Origin: Polyangiaceae bacterium
Lineage (GTDB): Bacteria; Myxococcota_A; Polyangia; Polyangiales; Polyangiaceae
Assembly (NCBI GenBank): GCA_023150915.1
Contig: JAKLKA010000003.1
Location: 62,001-126,000 of the forward strand
Reading direction: 5' to 3'
DNA: 64,000 nucleotides
Position numbers and translations under genes: made by a program. The notes under the pieces were generated by a model, which was not told the origin of the DNA, searched no databases, and saw only the letters and a list, made by a program, of their open reading frames with translations. Of this stretch, positions 45,351 through 54,065 are shown piece by piece (position 1 is the first letter of the stretch; each line of letters starts with the position of its first letter).

Positions 45351-46291
45351 CTCGTCGTCACCTCGCGGTCTCATGCCTCGCGCTCGCCTGCTCGTCGTGG
45401 GCTTCGCTGGCCTCGGGCGATGAAGCCGCCGACTTCGACAAGAAGGCGCGGGCGGCGTTCGAGGCCAGAGACTTCGCGGGTGCCGCCGCGGCCTTCGAGG
45501 AGGCGTATCGAGTCAAGCCGCACCCGGCGACCAAGTACAATGCCGCGCTGGCGTGGGAGAAGGCGAACGAGCTCGCTCGAGCCGCCGACGCCTTCGAGAG
45601 CGCGCTGGCTTCGGACGGCCTGGACGAGGGTCGGGCCAAGGCCGCGCGCAGCCGCCTGGCAACGCTGAAGCCCATGCTCGGCTACGTGTTCGTCGAGAAG
45701 CCCATCGGGGCCACGCTCAGCGTGGCCCACGTGGCAGACGCCCCGATCCCCACGCGCTTCCACCTTCCGCCCGGCACCCACAAGCTGGTGATCAAGCGCC
45801 GCGACGGCAGTCAAGCGGAGCACGAGGTCGCGCTCAAGGCCGGTGGCACCACCACGGTGGCACTCGACGGCGCCGATCTGACGGCACCCGCCAAGGGCCC
45901 CGCTCCCGCGCCGCCAGCGGCGCCCCTGCCCCCATCACGGGTCGCGCCCGACGCCGCGGCGCCCCGCCCGAAGAAGAGCGCCGGGTGTGCACGCTGCACC
46001 TGGGGCTGGGTGGCGCTGGGTGCCGGAGTCGCCGCGGCCGGGGCCGGCACCTACTTCGGAGTCCGCACGCTCGCGGCCAAGGGCGACTTCGACGACTCCG
46101 ACAAGACCGATGCCGACGCCCACGACCGGGCCGTGCAGAGCCGGACGTTTGCGAACGTGGCCTTCGGCGTCGCGGCCGTGGCGGGCGGCGTGGGCATCTA
46201 CTTGCTTCTGTCGGGGGGCGAAGACAAAGAGAGCGCGACGGTCTCGCTCGGTGTGAACCCGAGTGGCGTCAGCGGCAAGTGGCGCTTCTGA
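45347..46291 (+). CDS. exported TPR/PEGA-like protein coupled to the kinase
   Basis: This is a 314-aa protein that starts inside the kinase stop (ATGA). A signal peptide ends near SLASG, then an Ala-rich TPR-like helical region (residues 25-100, AAFEARDFAGAAAAFEEAYR) and a PEGA-like beta domain (VFVEKPIGATLSVAHVADA, PPGTHKLVIKRRDGS). A Pro/Ala linker and then two hydrophobic helices follow (VALGAGVAAAGAGTYFGVRT and VAFGVAAVAGGVGIYLLLS), joined by a segment rich in Asp. It may sense envelope state and feed the kinase. The two genes are one transcription unit. Confidence 0.75.
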   Translation: MTRRHLAVSCLALACSSWASLASGDEAADFDKKARAAFEARDFAGAAAAFEEAYRVKPHPATKYNAALAWEKANELARAADAFESALASDGLDEGRAKAARSRLATLKPMLGYVFVEKPIGATLSVAHVADAPIPTRFHLPPGTHKLVIKRRDGSQAEHEVALKAGGTTTVALDGADLTAPAKGPAPAPPAAPLPPSRVAPDAAAPRPKKSAGCARCTWGWVALGAGVAAAGAGTYFGVRTLAAKGDFDDSDKTDADAHDRAVQSRTFANVAFGVAAVAGGVGIYLLLSGGEDKESATVSLGVNPSGVSGKWRF

Positions 46292-46309
46292 GCGCGTCGA
46301 CGAGGAAGC

Positions 46310-47305
46310 ATGAAGAGCGCATTGGTGACGGGGGGCTGTGGCTTCCTGGGGAGCTCGATCGTAAAGGCCTTGCTCGGGCGTGGCGTGCCTGTGCGGGTGC
46401 TGGCGCTCCCGAACGAGCCGACCGACAACCTGCAGGGTCTCAGCGTCGAGTTGGTTCGCGGCAACGTGCTCTCGCGTGCGTCGTGTGAAGCGGCGGTGGC
46501 CGGCCAAGACACGGTTTTCCACGCTGCGGCCATCTACAAGGCGTGGGCGCCGGATCCCACGGACATGTACCGCGTGAACATGAGCGGCACGTTCAACGTG
46601 CTGGAGGCCGCACGCCGTGCCGGGGTCGCGCGCGTGATCTACACCGCCAGCATGGTGGCGCTGGGCCGCCCGCCGGTCGGAGGCATCGCGGACGAAACCA
46701 CGGGGTACGAAGCCTGGGACCTGGATTTCGCGTACAGCCGCTCGAAGTACCACAGCCGCGAGCTCGCAGAAGACTTCGCGCGCTGGGGGCTGGACGTGCG
46801 GGTGGTGTGCCCGGGCGTGGTGCTCGGCCCGGGCGACATCACGCCGACGCCCAGCGGCAAGCTGATCATCACCACGCTCTCGGGTGCCCCACCCGTCTAC
46901 ATGGACGGCGGAGCCTCGTATGTCGACGTGCGCGACGCGGCGGAAGCCCACGTGCTCGCCGCCGAGAAGGGACGGCCCGGGCAGCGGTACGTCGCGACGG
47001 CGCACAACCTCAGCGCGCTCGAGCTGATGCAGGCCATCGACGACGCTGCCGGTCGATCACGCCGCTACGTGAAGGTGCCCACCGCAGTCGCACGCCGCGT
47101 GGTTCAGGCGATGGAAGCGCGCGCCCGACGCAGCGGCACCGAGCCGATGCTGAGCCGGAACTTCTTCGAGTACAGCGCCCGGCCGTGCTTCTTCTCAGGC
47201 AAGAAGTCCGAGCGCGAGCTGGGCGCGCGCTATCGTCCCCTGCGCGAGACGCTCACCGATGCAATCGCGTATTTTCGTGAGCGCGGTTCGTTGCAAAGCC
47301 ACTGA
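46310..47305 (+). CDS. NAD-dependent epimerase/dehydratase, HpnA-like
   Basis: This is a 331-aa extended short-chain dehydrogenase. The NAD-binding motif is VTGGCGFLGSSIVKALLGRG and the catalytic pair lies in AYSRSKYHSRE (YxxxK). The segment GPGDITPTPSGKLI and SYVDVRDAAEAHVLA are characteristic of the HpnA hopanoid-associated epimerase group. That group is implicated in hopanoid side-chain or sugar modification. It starts 18 nt after the TPR/PEGA gene, with GAGGAAG upstream. It is convergent with slyX. The membrane role is an inference from the family. Confidence 0.82.
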   Translation: MKSALVTGGCGFLGSSIVKALLGRGVPVRVLALPNEPTDNLQGLSVELVRGNVLSRASCEAAVAGQDTVFHAAAIYKAWAPDPTDMYRVNMSGTFNVLEAARRAGVARVIYTASMVALGRPPVGGIADETTGYEAWDLDFAYSRSKYHSRELAEDFARWGLDVRVVCPGVVLGPGDITPTPSGKLIITTLSGAPPVYMDGGASYVDVRDAAEAHVLAAEKGRPGQRYVATAHNLSALELMQAIDDAAGRSRRYVKVPTAVARRVVQAMEARARRSGTEPMLSRNFFEYSARPCFFSGKKSERELGARYRPLRETLTDAIAYFRERGSLQSH

Positions 47306-47307
47306 GC

Positions 47308-47425
47308 GGCGGGACGTCAGTAGTTGCCCATCGGCGCGACGCCGTCCCCGCTCGCGTGAATGTCACGCGGGGGCTTGCCCCCGGCGGAGGACCACGGTGG
47401 GGGTGGGCGGGCGGGACGTCAGTAG
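47308..47425. repeat. duplicated slyX 3' tail (in-frame direct repeat)
   Basis: A 16-bp sequence, GGCGGGACGTCAGTAG, occurs at 47308-47323 and again at 47410-47425, 102 nt apart. In both copies it encodes a Tyr codon, a TGA stop and the same following bases on the minus strand. Because 102 is divisible by 3, reading through the slyX stop leads in frame to a second tail that also begins PRDI and ends in Tyr-stop. Confidence 0.7.
47353..47382. terminator. double hairpin between convergent epimerase and slyX genes
   Basis: CGCGTGA-ATG-TCACGCG (47353-47369) is a perfect 7-bp stem, and GGGGGC-TT-GCCCCC (47369-47382) follows directly. It lies 48 nt after the epimerase stop and 36 nt after the slyX stop, so it likely ends both transcripts. 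There is no T-run. Confidence 0.4.
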
Positions 47426-47640
47426 TGCGGCGGCACGTCGTCGGTGATGTCCCGCGGCGTCGACGGCTCGCCGATGTCGGCGAGGCGTTTCTCGAGGGCC
47501 TTCACCCGTCGCTCGAGCTGATCGATCAGCTGTTGCTGCCGGTAGACCACGTCGCTCATCTCCGAGAGGGCGCGATCTTGGTGAGTGAAGCGCACTTCGA
47601 GCTCGACGACGCGAGCCTCGGGATCCGCCGGGGCAGCCAC
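47419..47640 (-). CDS. slyX: SlyX-family protein
   Basis: This protein is 73 aa if it starts at GTG 47640; an ATG-like longer frame reaches 47703. The GTG start gives the usual SlyX length of about 72. It is a short coiled coil (VVELEVRFTHQDRALSEMSD, QQLIDQLERRVKALEKRL) with a C-terminal tail ending in VPPHY, the PPHY end typical of SlyX. Function in the family is poorly known. The stop region is duplicated downstream. There is no convincing Shine-Dalgarno. Confidence 0.75.
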   Translation of the reverse strand: MAAPADPEARVVELEVRFTHQDRALSEMSDVVYRQQQLIDQLERRVKALEKRLADIGEPSTPRDITDDVPPHY

Positions 47641-47851
47641 CGCGAGAGCATACTTCAGAGCCAGGGCCAGGATGTGGCGGGATGTAGGCAAACCCGCCAG
47701 CACGTCACACCTGGGACGGCCTGGGGCTGGAACGTTACCGGCTCGGTGAAATGAAACTTCCTACTTACCGCTAGATCCGGGGTGCTTCCATGAGCCACGC
47801 GTGTATCGTTTCGCGTCCGTTCCGGGCAGCCGACCGGGCGAAAGGGAGCAC

Positions 47852-49483
47852 ATGGCCGACCTCAATTCGTCACCTTCGAACGAGAAACCGAACCTCGATG
47901 TTCTTTTTCCGGAGCTGAAGAAGACCGACACCGCTCTGCCGGCACCGCGCTTCATGGCGCCTGCCGCCGCGGCGGCCACGTTGCTCAAGGGCGTGCCGCC
48001 CTCGGCTCGCGCCGTCCCACCGCCACCCAGCCTGCGTAGCCCGAAGCCTGCCAGCGTGCGACCGGCGCCGCCGAGCGCCCGCGCCGTTCGAAGTGTGGCG
48101 GAAGAGATCGCAGAAGAGGTGCACGCCGACGAGCTGATCGCCTCAGCCCCGATGAACCTCGAGCCCATCCGCCCGGTCGATGACGATGACGACGAGTCCG
48201 TGGATGACGGCCCGACTGTCGCGATGGCCTCACCGCTGCCCTCGGTTCCGCGGCTGTCGCAGCCGGTCGCGTCGGCCCCGCGTGCCCCGATCCCGACACC
48301 GCCACCGTCTCGTCGCGCTGCGCCGCCGCCGAGCGCGGCCAAGCTTCCACCCCTGCCGTCGGCGCCCCAGCTGGCGCGCCCGTCCGCACCGAGCGCCACC
48401 AAGCTTCCGCCGGTCCCCACGCCGCCGCCTTCGCTGCGGAACGTCGCGCCGCCGAGCGCGCCCACGGCGAACCCACTTCCGCCGGTCTACACCGAGGCCG
48501 AGGTCGAATCGATGGCTCAGCCCGCGGCTCGGGCAAAGTCGACCCGCGCTTCGGCTGCCGCCAGCTTGGCCGCAGCGTCGGGCGCCTCGACCGCCTATGT
48601 GCCGCCGAGCGTGATTCCGCCGGCCTCGCGTCCTCTGAGCCCGCTCGAGACCATTCAGGCGACCCGCGCCCACAGCTTGATCCCGACCGCAGCCAGTGTT
48701 CCGCCGCCGGCGCTCGAAGCGCCGCGGAAGAGCCGCGCGGGCTTGGTCGCGGCGCTGGCGGTGGCATCGCTGGGCCTACTGGGCGGCCTGGGTTTCGCCG
48801 CGGTGAAGGGCGGCAGCGCTCTGGGCCTCGGCGCGCCGGCAACGGGCTCGGTGGCGATCACCGCGGCCGGGCCCGGCGGCGCGAAGGTCGACGGGCTGCG
48901 CGTGCTGGTGGACGGCGCGGTGAAGTGCGACAGCGCCCCGTGCAAGCTCGCGAACCTGAGCGCCGGCACGCACTTCGTGAGCGCCGAAGCCCCGGGCTAC
49001 GCCACCACGGCGGCCCGGGCGATCTCGGTCGAGCGCGGCGGCGACGCAGCGCTCCACATCGACCTGTCGCCGACCGCTCCGCTGGCAGCGGCGGCGACCG
49101 CCGCGGCGGCAAAGCCCGAAGCGCAGGCGACCCCGGTCGCCGAGCTGAAGGCGGAAGAGGCAGCCCCGCGTGCTCAGCCCGCGGTTGCCAAGGCTGACAA
49201 ATCAGCGAAGACCGACAAGGCCGAGAAGAAGGACGCCAAGAAGGACGATGCCAAGAAGGCCGTCGCCGATGATGCCGCCGGGCAGGGCACGTTGAACATC
49301 AATTCGATCCCGGTCGCCAACGTGGTGCTCGACGGGCGACCGGTCGGCTCGACGCCGCTCGTGGGCCTGAAGGTGAGCCCGGGCCCGCACTCGGTGGTGT
49401 TCATCCACCCCGAGCAGGGTCGCAAGTCGGCTGGGGCCACGGTCAAGGCCGGCGCCACGTCCACCGTGGCCGTTCGGTTCTGA
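47852..49483 (+). CDS. membrane protein with Pro-rich cytoplasmic half and PEGA domains
   Basis: This is a 543-aa protein from ATG 47852 with AGGGAG upstream; GTG 47801 is a less likely start. The first 300 residues are low-complexity Pro/Ser/Ala (PPPSARAVPPPP-type). A single membrane helix follows (AGLVAALAVASLGLLGGLGFAAV). Two PEGA-like beta units then lie outside (GPGGAKVDGLRVLVDGAVKC and INSIPVANVVLDGRPVGSTP), separated by a Lys/Ala-rich segment. The layout matches myxobacterial signalling adaptor proteins with a PEGA ectodomain. It is convergent with the lytic transglycosylase gene. Confidence 0.68.
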   Translation: MADLNSSPSNEKPNLDVLFPELKKTDTALPAPRFMAPAAAAATLLKGVPPSARAVPPPPSLRSPKPASVRPAPPSARAVRSVAEEIAEEVHADELIASAPMNLEPIRPVDDDDDESVDDGPTVAMASPLPSVPRLSQPVASAPRAPIPTPPPSRRAAPPPSAAKLPPLPSAPQLARPSAPSATKLPPVPTPPPSLRNVAPPSAPTANPLPPVYTEAEVESMAQPAARAKSTRASAAASLAAASGASTAYVPPSVIPPASRPLSPLETIQATRAHSLIPTAASVPPPALEAPRKSRAGLVAALAVASLGLLGGLGFAAVKGGSALGLGAPATGSVAITAAGPGGAKVDGLRVLVDGAVKCDSAPCKLANLSAGTHFVSAEAPGYATTAARAISVERGGDAALHIDLSPTAPLAAAATAAAAKPEAQATPVAELKAEEAAPRAQPAVAKADKSAKTDKAEKKDAKKDDAKKAVADDAAGQGTLNINSIPVANVVLDGRPVGSTPLVGLKVSPGPHSVVFIHPEQGRKSAGATVKAGATSTVAVRF

Positions 49484-49506
49484 GCCAGACCGAAAGGCGC
49501 CCGCTC

Positions 49507-49541
49507 GAAGCCGTCAGCGTTTCGCTGGCGGCTTCGGCTTT
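49507..49541 (+). terminator. intrinsic terminator overlapping the next gene's 3' codons
   Basis: A 13-bp stem, GAAGCCGTCAGCG / CGCTGGCGGCTTC (one G-U pair), with TTT loop (49507-49535), is followed by GGCTTTT. It terminates the plus-strand 47852 gene. The stem doubles as the last codons and stop of the convergent minus-strand gene (49514-49535). Confidence 0.75.
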
Positions 49542-50053
49542 TGTGCCTCACGCAGCAACAGCTCGCGGTACTTGACCACCTTCCAGGTCTTCTCGCCGGG
49601 GACGCACCAGCGCTTCTGCTTCGGGAAGTTCAACCCCTGATAGCTGGCAAGCCAGCGCGGCAGCGCGGCGCTCTTGGTCTTCTCTAGACACAGCTTGCGG
49701 TTGTCGGTGATCAGCTGCGCCACGACGCGCAGGTTTTGCTCCGGGTCGAGCAACGACTCTTTGACGGCCCGGCACTCTGCGCTGGGGTCGTTCAGCGGGT
49801 CCGCGTCGTGCTTGCAGGCGCCCACGAAGCGCGCCCGCACCTGCCCCAGGCCATAGTCCTCGGCGCTGGGCGACACCGCCGCAGGGTTCCACCCGCTCTC
49901 GGTGTGGACCAGCGCGACCAACGAGAGCGGGTCGAACCCGCGAGCTCGAGCCTCGGACCGCACCACCGCAGCCCAGCGCGACGCTTCTTCCGGTGCAAGC
50001 TCGGGCCGCGACAGCAAGATGGCGGCAACGATGGTGGCGAGCGGGCGGAGCAC
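49514..50053 (-). CDS. small lytic transglycosylase (SLT-like), exported
   Basis: This 179-aa protein starts at GTG 50053. A short signal peptide (LRPLATIVAAILLSRP) is followed by an SLT-like domain. ALVHTESGWNPAAVSPSAEDYGLGQVRARF carries the catalytic Glu and the motif ending in Gly-Leu-Gly-Gln. The C-terminus has a WLASYQGLNFPKQKRW segment and Cys residues that could bond. It cuts peptidoglycan glycan strands. Its last codons lie within the terminator of the convergent gene. Confidence 0.8.
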   Translation of the reverse strand: MLRPLATIVAAILLSRPELAPEEASRWAAVVRSEARARGFDPLSLVALVHTESGWNPAAVSPSAEDYGLGQVRARFVGACKHDADPLNDPSAECRAVKESLLDPEQNLRVVAQLITDNRKLCLEKTKSAALPRWLASYQGLNFPKQKRWCVPGEKTWKVVKYRELLLREAQKPKPPAKR

Positions 50054-50196
50054 GGCACGGCTTCGCTAGCAGATGCCCCGGCCGGCCTGCAAACCCGGGG
50101 GTGACGCCCCCACGAAAAAGAATTGCGAATGCCGGCCGTTACGCGCCCGCGATTTGTGCTCGCGAGTCCCCAAACGGGCTACTACCCTGCTGGGTC

Positions 50197-50520
50197 ATGC
50201 AGAAGCTGAAGAAGGACGAGCGACTTCTCCTCCTCAAGTTCGTGTGCGCGTTCGCCTGGGCCGATCTCGAAGTGAAGGCCAGTGAGCGCGCGCTGGTCAA
50301 GAAGCTGGTGAGCAAGCTCGAGCTCGGCGCCGACGAAAAGAAGCAAGTCGAAGCGTGGCTGAAGAAGCCGCCACGGCCGGAAGAGGTCGATCCGAACCTG
50401 ATCCCACGCGCGCACAAGAAACTGTTCTTGGACGCAGCAAAGCAGATGATCGCCGTCGACGGAGAGATCGACGAGGCCGAGCGCGAAGATCTGGATCTCC
50501 TCGAGCAGCTCTTGGTGTAG
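50197..50520 (+). CDS. TerB-like small cytoplasmic protein
   Basis: This is a 107-aa protein from ATG 50197. It has a TerB-type helical layout: LLKFVCAFAWADLEVKASER at the start, then a ...LFLDAAKQMIAVDGEIDEAE stretch with the DG-(E)-D/E pair that forms the acidic metal-like site. Family members occur with tellurite-resistance and stress operons; no ter genes are nearby. TACCCT (50183-50188) ends 8 nt before the ATG. The gap 50054-50196 also has a GC-rich hairpin near 50097-50111 with no T-run. Confidence 0.7.
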   Translation: MQKLKKDERLLLLKFVCAFAWADLEVKASERALVKKLVSKLELGADEKKQVEAWLKKPPRPEEVDPNLIPRAHKKLFLDAAKQMIAVDGEIDEAEREDLDLLEQLLV

Positions 50521-50523
50521 CGC

Positions 50524-51468
50524 TCAGCGCTTCGATATCGTGACTTCCGAGCTGAGCTGCAGAGTCGCGCCGTCGAGCCCCGGTAGGTCGACGGTCATGT
50601 TGCGCGTCATCTCGAGCCGCCCCGTCGGGTAGACGTCTCCGAATCGGAACGTCAGCTCGCCGCTGCTCTGCGCTGCCGCGGCGCCGTCGGCCTGCCCCAT
50701 CGGGGTCTGGGTGCGGGTGAGCTTGGTGCGAACGGCCTTCTTGTCCAGGCTGACCAGCTCGTAGACGCTCACCTGCGCTACAGGCCCGCCCTTCTCACGC
50801 ACGGTGCTGGCCACCTCCCAACGTGCGCCGACGCCGACCGCTTCTTCGGGGAACGGGTCGCCAGTTTCGACCGGGGCGTCGCCGTCGACCGCGCCCTCGT
50901 CGACGTGGAACTCCTTCATCACCCCGCGAGGCGTCACCCAGCCCCAGCCCACGACCTTGTCGGGAGCGCCGCCGCCACCGCCACCCATCAGGCCACCCAG
51001 CGCGCCGGCGACCCCGCCGCCCGAGCCACCGCTCGCGAAGGGCCCGGCGGTGAGCTTGAAGCGAGCGTCGCCGCCCGCAGCCACCTCGACCACGGTCGCT
51101 TCCATCGGTGCGGTGAGCGAGATGGGCGGAAGCGGCAGGTTGGCGCCCTTGACCCGCGTGTTCGCCTTGATGGTCAACAGCTGCTTGTGCTTGCTGAACA
51201 CATGCCGAAGCGCGCGGCGCGGTTCGGCCCCCGGTTCGAGCAGCGTCACCACCGGCGCCGCGGCCGTGGGCTTGTCGGTGCCCGGGGCCGGTGAGCCTGC
51301 CGGCGCGCCGGTGGGGCTCGCAGCCGGTGCAGCGGCGGGGGAGTCGCCAGCGGCGCGTCTCGGGAAAGGATCAGCCTCTTGCGTCTCGATCACCGGCGGC
51401 GGGGGCGGACGCGACGCGCACGCCACCGCGACCAGGCACAAGCCGAGTGCGCGTGCCGAGCTGCTCAT
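50524..51468 (-). CDS. lipoprotein, last gene of the redox operon
   Basis: This 314-aa lipoprotein has lipobox LVAVAC (Cys17), followed by a Pro/Ala linker and a beta-rich domain with a Gly-rich stretch (GGSGGGVAGALGGLMGGGGGG-type). The end segment has TFRFGDVYPTGRLEMTRNM. Function is unknown. It starts 6 nt after the yggX stop and is probably co-transcribed with the operon that begins at 55145. Confidence 0.65.
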   Translation of the reverse strand: MSSSARALGLCLVAVACASRPPPPPVIETQEADPFPRRAAGDSPAAAPAASPTGAPAGSPAPGTDKPTAAAPVVTLLEPGAEPRRALRHVFSKHKQLLTIKANTRVKGANLPLPPISLTAPMEATVVEVAAGGDARFKLTAGPFASGGSGGGVAGALGGLMGGGGGGAPDKVVGWGWVTPRGVMKEFHVDEGAVDGDAPVETGDPFPEEAVGVGARWEVASTVREKGGPVAQVSVYELVSLDKKAVRTKLTRTQTPMGQADGAAAAQSSGELTFRFGDVYPTGRLEMTRNMTVDLPGLDGATLQLSSEVTISKR

Positions 51469-51474
51469 GACGCC

Positions 51475-51744
<270 letters not shown>

Positions 51745-51789
51745 GGCCACTTCTTGCGACGGCGAGCCGGGACCGTCAACCCGTTTTTC

Positions 51790-52359
51790 TCAGTCGCGAA
51801 GCGCCATGGACACCAGTTCGTCGAGCTCGGCGCGGCGCACCACGCGAGTGCGCACCGCCAGCACTTTGCCCGATTTGCCGATGACCACCAGCGTGGGCAG
51901 GTTGCGCACGCCGTACGCGGCGGCGACCTTGCTGCCGTCGTCGAACACCATGGCGTAGGTCAGCGATGCAGATTTCGTGAAGGCCAGCGCGTCATCACGT
52001 TGGTCGCTGGTGTTGACCCCCACGACGGCGACGTCCCCGGAGGGGTGGGCGCGCGCAAGCTCTTCGATGATGGGCGCCTGCTGGCGACACGGGCCGCACC
52101 AGCTCGCCCAGAAATCCAGCACCACGGCTTTCCCCGCCAGGTCCGAGAGCTGGATGCGGTTGCCGTCTCCACCGCCCGAGATCACCTCGAGCGCGAAGCC
52201 GGGCGCCGGAAGCCCTTCGACGGCGCTCGCGCGTTTCGGACCGATGCGCGGCAGGACCACCAGACCGAACACCAGGCTGACCCCGACCACGGCCAGCAGC
52301 GTGGCCCAGGCCCGGCGTGGGCCGGCCTCGGTCGTCGAGCTATTGCGATCGGGGCTCAC
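51790..52359 (-). CDS. TlpA-like membrane-anchored thiol-disulfide protein
   Basis: This is a 189-aa protein from GTG 52359 that overlaps the end of the upstream kinase gene by 20 nt. A short cytoplasmic tail and one membrane helix (RAWATLLAVVGVSLVFGLVVL) precede a thioredoxin domain with WASWCGPCRQQAP (CxxC) and the cis-Pro segment YGVRNLPTLVVIG. It is likely periplasmic and would reduce disulfides, e.g. for cytochrome c or other Cys proteins. It lies between an NtrY-like kinase and yggX. Confidence 0.85.
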   Translation of the reverse strand: MSPDRNSSTTEAGPRRAWATLLAVVGVSLVFGLVVLPRIGPKRASAVEGLPAPGFALEVISGGGDGNRIQLSDLAGKAVVLDFWASWCGPCRQQAPIIEELARAHPSGDVAVVGVNTSDQRDDALAFTKSASLTYAMVFDDGSKVAAAYGVRNLPTLVVIGKSGKVLAVRTRVVRRAELDELVSMALRD

Positions 52360-54064
52360 GTTCGGACTTCGGTCTAGCCGAGGACGGTGGCCCTTGCCAC
52401 TCCCTGGCTTCCAGGACCGCCTGCGCCGTCGGCGTGCCGGCAACCGGCAGCATCACCCGTACGCGCGCGCCGCCCAGGGGACTGGAAGTGGCGTTCACGC
52501 TGCCGCCGTGCTCGACGACGATCTTCTTCACGATCGCCAGGCCAAGCCCCGTGCCATAGGTCTTGGTGGTGAAGTAGGGGTCGAAGATGTTCTGGCGCAT
52601 CTCTTCGGGGATCCCGGGACCGTCGTCGTCGATGTCCAGCACCCAGTGCTCGCCCGAGCGGTGGACCTTCAGCACGACGCGACCCTTCTCGCGCCCGGCA
52701 CCGGCGATTGCCTGCCCGGCGTTGCGGATCAGGTTGATCAAGGCGCGCCGGAGCATCTGCCTGTCGAGGTGTGCCGCGGCGGCGCCTTCGGTCAGCTCGA
52801 ACTCGAGCTCGACGCCCCGGGGCAAGACGGCCCCCCGTTCGAGCGGTGCTTCGGCGTCGAGCCCTTCGTCGTCGATCACACTGATGCGTTCGCGCTGCTC
52901 GCGAAGGAACTCGACCAGATCGGCCGGCTCGAGCCGCGCCTGGGGCAGACGGGCAAAGCTCGAGAACTCACCCACCAGCCGCCGCAGCGTCCCCACCTCG
53001 TCTTCGACGATCTCCCGGGTGGTGTCGAGCAGCTTCTGGAATTTCTCGTCGTCGCCGCCATAGCGGCGCTGCACTTCCTGCACGGCCAGCTGGATCGGAG
53101 TCAGCGGGTTCTTGATCTCGTGGGCCAAGCGCCGAGCCATTTCCTGCCAGGCGCCAATCCGTTGCAGGTACTCGATGCGGGCGCGACTGGCTTCGACCTC
53201 GCCCAGCATGCGGTTGAATGCCTTCGCCAGGTCGGCAATCTCGTCGTCGCCCACCTCTGGCACGCGGATGGTGAGGTCGCCGGCACCGACCCGTTTGGTG
53301 GCCACGGCCAGCTCGCCGATTCGCGACGACACCCCCCGCGCGAGCAACGTTCCGACGCCGAACGCCCCGGCAATGGTGATGCCCAAGAGCAACGCGAACG
53401 AATACACGTAGCTCTCTTCGTCGACCTCGCGACGTTGTTCGATTTGCTTGTAGGTATCTACGAACTGGCTCATCCCTTCGAGCTCGTCGAAGCGGGCTTT
53501 GTCGGCGGCGAACACGGCCACCAGGCGGGCGGCACGCGGTGCCTCCGGCTCACTCGGCGGGCCGGCGTCCTCGTCCAGGGGTTCCTCGGGCTCGTACTGC
53601 TCGTTGCCGGTGTCCGGCGGCGGCGCGTCACCGCTCAGGTAGCGCGTTACCTCGAGCTTGTTTTCCTTGGCAGGGTCGAGCGGCGTCCCCCGGTCGACGG
53701 TGGCCAAGAGCTTGCCGTCGGCACCATGAACCGTGAGCGACACCAGCCCGGGGTATTTGCCCAGCTCGTCGGCCAGCTCGCGGCGCGTCCCCTCGGCGTC
53801 GTTCTGCGAGATGGCCTTCCGCAGCTCGCCCGAAGCGGCGATCGCCGACGCGGCGTTGCGCATCGACGCCTTCACCGATCGCGCCAGCTCTTGATACAGG
53901 CCCAGCGACTGGTCGAGGCGCGTGCCGATCTCTGGCAGATAAAAGCGCGACGCCGTCTGTCGCACCATGCTGCGAGCCATCCAGATCGCGCCGAGCATGG
54001 GGATCAGAGCGGTCAGCCCGATGGCCAGCGCCAAGCGCCGCCGGATGCGCCCCGAGCGCTTCAC
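52340..54064 (-). CDS. NtrY-like membrane sensor histidine kinase
   Basis: This is a 574-aa protein from GTG 54064, one base after the upstream gene stop. It has an N-terminal helix (LALAIGLTALIPMLGAIWMA), an extracytoplasmic region of about 190 residues, a second helix (ALLLGITIAGAFGVGTLLA) and a HAMP region (VGAGDLTIRVPEVGDDEI). A dimerisation domain follows with ARRLAHEIKNPLTPIQLAVQ (His), then an ATPase domain with LINLIRNAGQAI, DIDDDGPGIP and GTGLGLAIV. The His region is of the NtrY type. No response regulator gene is adjacent. Confidence 0.86.
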   Translation of the reverse strand: MKRSGRIRRRLALAIGLTALIPMLGAIWMARSMVRQTASRFYLPEIGTRLDQSLGLYQELARSVKASMRNAASAIAASGELRKAISQNDAEGTRRELADELGKYPGLVSLTVHGADGKLLATVDRGTPLDPAKENKLEVTRYLSGDAPPPDTGNEQYEPEEPLDEDAGPPSEPEAPRAARLVAVFAADKARFDELEGMSQFVDTYKQIEQRREVDEESYVYSFALLLGITIAGAFGVGTLLARGVSSRIGELAVATKRVGAGDLTIRVPEVGDDEIADLAKAFNRMLGEVEASRARIEYLQRIGAWQEMARRLAHEIKNPLTPIQLAVQEVQRRYGGDDEKFQKLLDTTREIVEDEVGTLRRLVGEFSSFARLPQARLEPADLVEFLREQRERISVIDDEGLDAEAPLERGAVLPRGVELEFELTEGAAAAHLDRQMLRRALINLIRNAGQAIAGAGREKGRVVLKVHRSGEHWVLDIDDDGPGIPEEMRQNIFDPYFTTKTYGTGLGLAIVKKIVVEHGGSVNATSSPLGGARVRVMLPVAGTPTAQAVLEAREWQGPPSSARPKSEREPRSQ

Positions 54065-54065
54065 G

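Noticed and set aside
50097-50111. GGGGG/CCCCC hairpin in the gap before the TerB-like gene
   Set aside because: Five G-C pairs in a GC-rich genome without a T-run on either strand; not a convincing terminator.
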